This document shows positions 16,281 through 20,568 of a stretch of DNA of 20,568 nucleotides, in pieces; position 1 is the stretch's first letter; each line of letters begins with the position of its first letter. A model generated the notes under the pieces. That model made no database searches. It was not told the origin of the DNA and was given only the letters and a program-made list of their open reading frames with translations. A program made the translations under genes and the position numbers. This DNA is from Geoglobus sp. Lineage in GTDB: Archaea; Halobacteriota; Archaeoglobi; Archaeoglobales; Archaeoglobaceae. Where the stretch lies: positions 1 to 20,568 of the forward strand of contig WAJY01000182.1 of assembly GCA_015523645.1 (NCBI GenBank), read 5' to 3'.

Positions 16281-17127
16281 TTTTTGCGCCTCCTTCTCTG
16301 ACAACAATTGTATGTTCTGCTTGGCTAACCGGCTCTCTTTTTATTTCAGTCAGAACTGGGTATGCCCTTAAAATTCCATCTCTGACAAGCTTTAAAAGAA
16401 TTATCTCTCTTGGATTTTTAAGCCACCTCTTTGCAAAGGGAAGCGTTCTGTATTTTTCAACTTCAGAGAGAATCTCTCTTGCCATTTTCATTCTTACAGG
16501 CTTATTTGAAATTACAGAGTATATCTGAATTTCCTTTCTCTCAGCAACCTTTCCTGCACCGCTTGTAATGAATGGTTCTATTGCAAAAACCATTCCCTCC
16601 TTTATCTCCACACCTCTATCTACGCTGTAGTTGTAGATGGTTGGAGGTGCATGTGCAATGTATGGAAGAAATCCGTGACCTGTTAGATTGTAGACAGGAT
16701 TGAAACCAAACTCTTTTGCAATTTTATGTATCTCTCTTCCTATTTCTGCCGTATTCACTCCTGGCTCAATTATCTCTATCGCATTTTTCAATGCTCTCTC
16801 TGCACACTCAACAAGATCATCATGCTCTCCAAGATCTATGGAAAATGCTGTGTCAGCTATGTAACCATCTATGTGTGCCCCAATGTCAATCTTTACCAAG
16901 TCTCCCTCTCTGAACACTCTTTTATCATTTTTTGATGGTGTGGAGTGGGCGGCATCCTCGTTTATGGATATATTGCAGGGAAAAGCTGGCTCGGCTCCAA
17001 GCTCTCTGATTTTGCTCTCAACAAACTCTGCAATTTCCAGATAGCTAACATCAGGCTTTACCAATTTTACAACTTCCTCTCTAACTGTTTTTAGGACTTT
17101 TCCAGCTTTTATGTGCTTTTCTATCAT
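16270..17127 (-). CDS. map: Methionine aminopeptidase, type II
   Basis: This enzyme removes the initiator Met from new proteins. The 285 residues show the M24 pita-bread fold with the type II insertion (about residues 205-260). All five metal ligands are found: Asp81, Asp92, His151 (GHGF), Glu184 (AIEPF) and Glu271 (AEHTIVV), and the substrate-binding His61 (AAHSTP) is also present. Spacing between ligands matches the archaeal enzymes. The start overlaps the stop of the upstream Xaa-Pro peptidase gene by 4 nt, so the two peptidases are probably co-transcribed. Confidence 0.95.
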   Translation of the reverse strand: MIEKHIKAGKVLKTVREEVVKLVKPDVSYLEIAEFVESKIRELGAEPAFPCNISINEDAAHSTPSKNDKRVFREGDLVKIDIGAHIDGYIADTAFSIDLGEHDDLVECAERALKNAIEIIEPGVNTAEIGREIHKIAKEFGFNPVYNLTGHGFLPYIAHAPPTIYNYSVDRGVEIKEGMVFAIEPFITSGAGKVAERKEIQIYSVISNKPVRMKMAREILSEVEKYRTLPFAKRWLKNPREIILLKLVRDGILRAYPVLTEIKREPVSQAEHTIVVREGGAKIIT

Positions 17128-18233
17128 GTTTCCAGCCTCACATAATCCTTATATTTTGTCAAAACCTCGCATTCATGTTTTTTAAGAACGACCGTGTCTT
17201 CAATCCTAACACCACCCTTATCTGGATAGTATAAACCCGGTTCAACCGTTACAACCATTCCGGACTTTAAAACCTCTCCGCCCTCATGCAGTCTAGGTTT
17301 TTCATGTACCTCCAATCCAACACCATGACCTGTTGAATGAATAAAACCCTCCTTCGAGTTCTGTCTAAGTGTAGAGTAGCCAAAAGATTCAAGAACGTCA
17401 CAAACAGTGTTGTGAACTTCATCTCCACCCACACCATCTCTAATAGTTTTCAAAGCCTTGTTTTTTGCCTCAATGCAGGCTGAGATCATATCCTCTATCT
17501 CCTCGTCCTCATCAATAACAACAGTTCTTGTGAAATCGGAGTGGTATCCTGTTTTTCGACATTTCGGGAAGATGTCGAAGATGACATGCTGTTCAACTTT
17601 CCCATGACCTAGGTAATGGGGATCCGAGCTTCTGGTTCCACTTGCTATGATCGTGTTCTCTGCCACATAGCCTAGTGAAAAAACGTACGCTTCAACATTT
17701 TCTCTCAATCTATCAGCATCCCTCTCCTTTTTCAGTAACTTCAAGAAGTGATTGAAGGCTTTTATGTTAATCCCGCTTACCTCTCTTATCCTCTCTATCT
17801 CCTTAGAATTTTTTACCGCTCGCATTGAAGAGTAAGGATTCTCTATTATCTCTATATCAAAGTGAGGCATGAGAGCTTGATAAAGAAAGGACGGAAATTC
17901 TTCTGGAATGAGAATCTTTCTTGCGTGATGTGTTTTTAGCAGTTCTATGAATGTCTCTGCCATGGCTTCCTTTACACCCTTTTTTTCATTCCTGAGCTTC
18001 TCATAAAAACCTAGATCACTTAAAGATGCAATTTCTCTTACCTTGCTCTCTTTCTGAGCTCTTTTCTTCTCCATCTCACTAACAACTAGTAGCTCAGTCC
18101 CGTCATCTCCAACCATGTAAAACGCCTTTTCGGGAATCCTGAATCTAGTGGCATAGTAAAAATTCGGGTCATTTGAGCTTGAGTACATTATGAAAAACTG
18201 TGCCTCTCTCTCAATCAGCTTTTCCTGAATCAT
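17124..18233 (-). CDS. Xaa-Pro dipeptidase / aminopeptidase (M24B)
   Basis: The protein cuts peptides before a proline. It has 369 residues: an N-terminal creatinase-like domain (1-140) and a C-terminal M24 domain with the five metal ligands Asp220, Asp233, His303 (TGHGVG), Glu331 (VEPG) and Glu345 (RIEDT). The two Asp ligands are 13 residues apart instead of the usual 11, because the loop IFPKCRKTGYHS carries two extra residues. It is closest to archaeal PepQ-type proteins, but whether it is a strict dipeptidase is unclear. It precedes map with a 4-nt overlap and has a TATA-like box about 25 nt upstream. Confidence 0.88.
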   Translation of the reverse strand: MIQEKLIEREAQFFIMYSSSNDPNFYYATRFRIPEKAFYMVGDDGTELLVVSEMEKKRAQKESKVREIASLSDLGFYEKLRNEKKGVKEAMAETFIELLKTHHARKILIPEEFPSFLYQALMPHFDIEIIENPYSSMRAVKNSKEIERIREVSGINIKAFNHFLKLLKKERDADRLRENVEAYVFSLGYVAENTIIASGTRSSDPHYLGHGKVEQHVIFDIFPKCRKTGYHSDFTRTVVIDEDEEIEDMISACIEAKNKALKTIRDGVGGDEVHNTVCDVLESFGYSTLRQNSKEGFIHSTGHGVGLEVHEKPRLHEGGEVLKSGMVVTVEPGLYYPDKGGVRIEDTVVLKKHECEVLTKYKDYVRLET

Positions 18234-18253
18234 GCTTTCCCTTTAGCTTGCCC

Positions 18254-18264
18254 ATTAAAAAACT
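18254..18264 (-). promoter_or_regulatory. Candidate TATA box of the Xaa-Pro peptidase-map operon
   Basis: The minus-strand reading AAGTTTTTTAA is centred about 25 nt before the ATG at 18233. It lies back to back with the box assigned to the small gene at 18307, in a 73-bp divergent gap. Confidence 0.35.
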
Positions 18265-18275
18265 TAGGGACAACA

Positions 18276-18284
18276 CTTAAATTT
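18276..18284 (+). promoter_or_regulatory. Candidate TATA box of the 35-residue repeat protein gene
   Basis: CTTAAATTT is centred about 27 nt before the ATG at 18307, consistent with a leaderless transcript. A second AT-rich run (18287-18302) lies too close to the ATG to be the TATA box. Confidence 0.35.
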
Positions 18285-18306
18285 GTGATTATAAAAAATT
18301 TAAGAC

Positions 18307-18414
18307 ATGGCGGAAGAAAAGAAAAAGAAGGTTTATTATGAGGGTGAAGAAGTAAAGGCAAAGAAAAAGCTTTACTACTATGGAGAGGAGGTTAAAGCAG
18401 AAAAGAAGGAATAG
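18307..18414 (+). CDS. 35-residue microprotein with a 13-residue tandem repeat
   Basis: I do not recognise this family. It has 35 residues and is highly charged. After MAEEK it consists of two units, KKKVYYEGEEVKA (6-18) and KKKLYYYGEEVKA (19-31), then EKKE. The units match at 11 of 13 residues, but their codons differ at many third positions: in the shared GEEVKA stretch, five of six codons differ only silently. That pattern argues for selection on the protein. A TATA-like box lies at leaderless spacing, and the last 23 bp overlap the 3' end of the convergent primase-like gene. The basic-aromatic-acidic pattern might suit binding to a nucleic acid or partner, but no function can be assigned. 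Confidence 0.6.
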   Translation: MAEEKKKKVYYEGEEVKAKKKLYYYGEEVKAEKKE

Positions 18415-19192
18415 CCATGGTTCTTGGGTCGAAGGATCTTACCTCTTCAACCTTCAGTGGAAGACAAACTCTGCTTACAAGACCGTTTAGTGAGTATGGT
18501 AACCTTATCAGCCTCATCTCCCCGTTTGTCACCCATTGGTCAATAGCATATCCAGAATAATTCTTTGCAATCTCCTCTCTTTCTTCCTTTGAAAGCCTTA
18601 CAGCTTTCTTGTCAAGCACGTGAATGTGAAAGCCTCTGCCAGAATAAGTAATTCTTATCTTCCTGTATTCCTCCTTTAACTCCTCATAAAGCTCCAAGCT
18701 CAGTTTTCTTGCTCTCTTGAATTCAATCATACAGAAACTCATACCCTGCCTTCTCTCCATTTTCTCTTTCAAATCTCCGTGGTAAGGGCATGTTATGTTC
18801 TCCGGATCTACGTCGAATGCCAGTTCCTGCCCCAGAAATCCTTCACAATTCCAGCAGTCTTTGTAAGGTTTATTGCATCTCTGACAGTCTTTTAAGTTTC
18901 TGTAAACATTTCTGTCATAGTAAAATCCTTCAGGAAGGTAGTAAAGCACATAATCAAGAACATCCTGAAAGTTTCTGTGCTCATCTATGATCACAGCCTT
19001 GCTCTTAATCTCCCTAAATTCCCTCTTGTATATATCGCTGTGCCTACCTACAATAACCGCAAATGCTGTATTTGCTATATCTCTATGTTTGAGCCATGAA
19101 ATTGCATCATCCTTTCTGAACTCTTTTTTATAGAAAATCTCTCTCTCCTCCAGAGTTGAGGGTCTCATCCCTCTCGGAAATCTGTAGGTCAT
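18392..19192 (-). CDS. Archaeo-eukaryotic primase, PriS-like small subunit (divergent)
   Basis: Primase catalytic subunits make RNA or DNA primers. From the second ATG (19192; the ATG at 19198 adds two residues) this protein has 266 residues. In numbering from 19198, it has GMRPSTLEEREIFYKKEF (10-27), the metal pair Asp129-x-Asp131 in LAFDVDPE, YSGRGFHIHV (185-194), and RLIRLPYSLNG (229-239). It differs from canonical PriS in three ways: length (usually 330 or more), a Cys cluster before the Asp pair (Cys105, 108, 115, 118, with Cys137, His140 after), and NGEMR where the third catalytic Asp (D-x-x-R-L) is expected. It may be a paralogue or the lineage's main PriS. Its 3' end overlaps the repeat microprotein gene. 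Confidence 0.72.
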   Translation of the reverse strand: MTYRFPRGMRPSTLEEREIFYKKEFRKDDAISWLKHRDIANTAFAVIVGRHSDIYKREFREIKSKAVIIDEHRNFQDVLDYVLYYLPEGFYYDRNVYRNLKDCQRCNKPYKDCWNCEGFLGQELAFDVDPENITCPYHGDLKEKMERRQGMSFCMIEFKRARKLSLELYEELKEEYRKIRITYSGRGFHIHVLDKKAVRLSKEEREEIAKNYSGYAIDQWVTNGEMRLIRLPYSLNGLVSRVCLPLKVEEVRSFDPRTMAIPSFLL

Positions 19193-19198
19193 CAGCAT

Positions 19199-19203
19199 CT
19201 CCC
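19199..19203 (-). promoter_or_regulatory. Ribosome binding site of the primase-like gene
   Basis: On the minus strand GGGAG (within GGGAAGGGAG) lies 6 nt before the ATG at 19192 but touches the ATG at 19198. The spacing favours the second ATG as the start. Confidence 0.5.
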
Positions 19204-19241
19204 TTCCCGTAATGAATGAAAAACCTTGTCAAACTCACACC

Positions 19242-19667
19242 TCAGGAGGATATCACATAAATGAACCATCCGACAAACGAGATCATACCGAATATGAGTC
19301 CAAGTACCGACATCTTTATCCATTCTGATTTCTTTTTGAGAGATTGGTGATAGAGCTTCTCTATTTCCTCGAAGGTCCCTCTTTTCTCTAGAAAAACGTA
19401 TTGTGTGAACATCGGGTATAGCATGAGTAGTGAGGAAACAACTGTAAATAAAATGGATGAGACCGGGACAAGGACAAGCAGAATTTTAGAAGCATCAATT
19501 TTATGCGGTGCAAAGGCTACTAGAAATGCTACAATCCCTACAACCAGGGTAAGAATTCCGTTGGATGCTTTAACAATTATGTCTGTCTTGTCATCGAGCG
19601 TTTTCAGATGCTGGAGCATAAAGTTGACCTGCATAATCTCTTCTTGGCTCAGTCTCTTATCTTCCAT
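19242..19667 (-). CDS. Three-helix membrane protein, possibly SLATT/PycTM-like
   Basis: Function unknown. The 141 residues begin with a polar helix of about 30, then hydrophobic helices at about 37-53, 62-84 and 118-139, separated by a charged loop helix (92-117). The first helix follows LKTLDDKTDIIVKASNGIL, which resembles the D-x-K-x...N-G pattern before the first helix of SLATT and Pycsar-effector (PycTM) membrane modules used in nucleotide-activated antiphage defence. No cyclase or partner gene is nearby, so an effector role is speculative. A TATA-like box (19690-19700) is about 28 nt upstream. It precedes the primase-like gene by about 45 nt on the same strand. Confidence 0.7.
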   Translation of the reverse strand: MEDKRLSQEEIMQVNFMLQHLKTLDDKTDIIVKASNGILTLVVGIVAFLVAFAPHKIDASKILLVLVPVSSILFTVVSSLLMLYPMFTQYVFLEKRGTFEEIEKLYHQSLKKKSEWIKMSVLGLIFGMISFVGWFIYVISS

Positions 19668-19689
19668 AAACCATGCAAAGCTAGGGCAA

Positions 19690-19700
19690 AATTAAAAAGT
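19690..19700 (-). promoter_or_regulatory. Candidate TATA box of the three-helix membrane protein gene
   Basis: Minus-strand ACTTTTTAATT is centred about 28 nt before the ATG at 19667. Position and composition are the only evidence. Confidence 0.35.
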
Positions 19701-19724
19701 TACTGAGGATTTTTGAGTTGTTTA

Positions 19725-19742
19725 AATTGTGTGTCCACAATT
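19725..19742. repeat. 7-bp inverted repeat beside a TATA-like box
   Basis: AATTGTG-TGTC-CACAATT is a perfect dyad with 7-bp arms and a 4-bp spacer. It directly abuts TTCTTATAAG (19741-19750), a good TATA match pointing towards the tRNA, and lies about 60 bp before the divergent membrane protein gene. It could be an operator for either direction. Confidence 0.45.
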
Positions 19743-19780
19743 CTTATAAGCAGAGCATGGTGATTTATGCTGGGTTGAGT

Positions 19781-20062
19781 TTAGTTAATTATGCTGGAGA
19801 TGACAAAAACAAAAGGTGAAGCTGGAGTGGGCCGGTAGCTTAGCCAGGCAGAGCACGGGACTCTTAATCCCGGTGTCGGGGGTTCAAATCCCCTCCGGCC
19901 CGTGTGATTTTCGCTGAGAGGGTGATTTAACCACTTTAGAAACTCCACAAGCCTGTCTTCAAGAAACTGGGACAGGTTGGGAATGTATTCTCTTGAAGCT
20001 TCCAGAACATCCCTCCGAACAGTCAGACTGACACGGACTTTCCCAAGGTTTGGACGTGCCAT
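19781..20062 (-). CDS. Ribbon-helix-helix-type antitoxin with a tRNA-antisense tail
   Basis: Residues 1-50 (MARPNLGKVRVSLTVRRDVL...EYIPNLSQFLEDRLVEFLKWL) look like a short archaeal CcdA/VapB-type antitoxin: a beta strand, then two helices, the ribbon-helix-helix DNA-binding plan. From about residue 54 the frame reads antisense through tRNA-Lys (giving RRGFEPPTPGLRVPCSA, typical of antisense tRNA) and ends at 19781. That tail is unlikely to be ancestral; the original 3' end and partner toxin may have been lost at a recombination point in the tRNA. A TATA-like box is about 30 nt upstream. The N-terminal part is convincing, the full extent is not. Confidence 0.55.
   Translation of the reverse strand: MARPNLGKVRVSLTVRRDVLEASREYIPNLSQFLEDRLVEFLKWLNHPLSENHTGRRGFEPPTPGLRVPCSAWLSYRPTPASPFVFVISSIIN
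19829..19902 (+). tRNA. tRNA-Lys (anticodon CUU)
   Basis: All four arms fold. The acceptor stem GGGCCGG (19829-19835) pairs with CCGGCCC (19895-19901); the discriminator is G at 19902. The D stem is GCTT/GAGC. The anticodon stem CGGGA/TCCCG encloses CTCTTAA, placing the anticodon CTT at 19863-19865. The T stem GGGGG/CCCCT, with one G-U pair, closes TTCAAAT. CCA is not encoded and no intron is seen. The upstream region has TTCTTATAAG and AGTTAATTATG as possible TATA boxes. A 93-codon reading frame runs antisense through the whole gene. Confidence 0.95.
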
Positions 20063-20087
20063 GATATGGTTTTATGCGTAGAAAATG

Positions 20088-20096
20088 TTAAATTTT
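20088..20096 (-). promoter_or_regulatory. Candidate TATA box of the RHH antitoxin gene
   Basis: Minus-strand AAATTTAAC, centred about 30 nt before the ATG at 20062, would give a very short leader. The gene is thus probably transcribed apart from the relBE remnant upstream. Confidence 0.3.
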
Positions 20097-20123
20097 TGCC
20101 TCAAAAAACAGACCAAAACATGA

Positions 20124-20367
20124 TTACCTGTAAGCCTTCTCCCTTTTCTCAGCATCAAAAACCACACACTCTTCCCCTTCAATGAAGATCTTGATCCTGT
20201 AATCTCCAGCCCTCAGGACGGTAGATTTTATCATAGCCCTCAAGTTTGACAAGATCTCCTTTTCCAGTCTCCTCAAAAATCTTAAGCTTGGCCAGAATTC
20301 TGATCTGGTTTTCCCTCGGAAGTTTACTCAGTTTCCTTAGAAATCTCTTTTCGAATTTCAGATTCAT
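20124..20367 (-). pseudogene. RelE-family toxin gene broken by a single-base frameshift
   Basis: RelE toxins cut mRNA on the ribosome. From the ATG at 20367 the reading MNLKFEKRFLRKLSKLP...LVKLEGYDKIYR is a clear RelE N-terminal half, but the frame then goes to PEGWRLQDQDLH and stops at 20179. Reading one base later after the Arg codon restores LRAGDYRIKIFIEGEECV and continues to a stop at 20124-20126, exactly the family's second half (family pattern YRLRxGDYRI). One extra base, probably in the GG at 20216-20217, explains this, and the length (81 codons plus one base) fits. It overlaps the RelB-like gene by 44 nt. Sequencing error is the main alternative to true inactivation. Confidence 0.75.
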
Positions 20368-20554
20368 CAATACCGAGCTCCTTCAGAGCTTCATCGAATG
20401 ACAAAAGCTCAAGCTCTTCTCTCTTTATTCTCTGGAGAAAGTCCTTAATCTCCATTATATCCTGCTTTGTGAGAATCTGAGATTCGAGATATTCAATTCT
20501 CTTTTTGAGGTGTTCGATGTCCTTCGCGAGTTTTTCTAGGGTTATGTTTGTCAT
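20324..20554 (-). CDS. RelB-like antitoxin
   Basis: This 76-residue protein begins with a long charged helix (IEHLKKRIEYLESQILTKQD, 12-31) and ends with an acidic-basic region (LSFDEALKELGIDESEIRKE), as in archaeal antitoxins of RelE partners. The assignment rests mainly on its place directly before and overlapping the RelE remnant by 44 nt in another frame. The long helix is more coiled-coil-like than in classical RelB, so it could be an unrelated antitoxin type. Only 14 bases remain upstream of its ATG before the window ends, so its promoter is not visible. Confidence 0.6.
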   Translation of the reverse strand: MTNITLEKLAKDIEHLKKRIEYLESQILTKQDIMEIKDFLQRIKREELELLSFDEALKELGIDESEIRKEISKETE

Positions 20555-20568
20555 GATTGTAATTCTGA

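Noticed and set aside
19757..19819. 20-codon reading frame before tRNA-Lys
   Set aside because: The TATA-like box is too close to its ATG, there is no ribosome binding site, and the peptide shows no recognisable pattern beyond the TTATGCTGG repeat.
1..20568. CRISPR array, insertion sequence or prophage
   Set aside because: No spaced identical repeats, transposase, integrase or phage structural gene was found; only the tRNA-side remnants hint at past integration.

Overview
This window reads as chromosomal DNA from a thermophilic euryarchaeon, most likely Archaeoglobales (Archaeoglobus, Ferroglobus or Geoglobus type). The grounds are a 20S proteasome beta subunit next to the archaeal termination nuclease aCPSF1/FttA, an archaeal PyrB-PyrI pair, a two-gene aconitase X of the modified mevalonate pathway, type II methionine aminopeptidase, and many AT-rich TATA-like boxes about 25 nt before start codons, as for leaderless mRNAs. 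The placement comes from remembered family resemblance, not from a search.

Layout. 1-2581: cobalamin genes, the 3' end of cbiC, then cbiD, then cbiA convergent on the other strand. 2582-2948: non-coding. 2949-6706: a + strand cluster of psmB, fttA, mobB and hemD, the last three joined by 4-nt overlaps. 6732-8583: pyrB, pyrI and an ACT-domain regulator, probably a separate transcript. 8584-12085: a - strand operon tatC-trkA-trkH for protein export and potassium uptake. 12128-14659: the two aconitase X (phosphomevalonate dehydratase) subunits and an M50 site-2-type membrane protease. 14687-15250: a NUDIX hydrolase. 15342-16280: a divergent FtsZ/tubulin-fold protein whose phosphate-binding loop is missing. 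16270-18233: two M24 metallopeptidases (MetAP II and an Xaa-Pro dipeptidase) on the - strand. 18307-18414: a 35-residue protein made of two nearly identical 13-residue units. 18392-19667: a divergent PriS-type primase and a three-helix membrane protein. 19725 to the end: an accessory-looking stretch with tRNA-Lys(CUU), a ribbon-helix-helix-type antitoxin gene reading antisense through that tRNA, a RelE toxin gene broken by one frameshift, and a RelB-like antitoxin.

Most of the window is tightly packed housekeeping DNA. Genes on one strand overlap by 4 nt, and convergent pairs overlap or abut, leaving no room for conventional terminators. The unusual items lie towards the right: the tubulin-like protein without its G-box, the repeat microprotein, the primase-like protein with its Cys cluster before the catalytic Asp pair and a changed third motif, and the decaying toxin-antitoxin remnants against the tRNA, which suggest the edge of an old integration site. 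No CRISPR array, insertion sequence or complete mobile element was seen.
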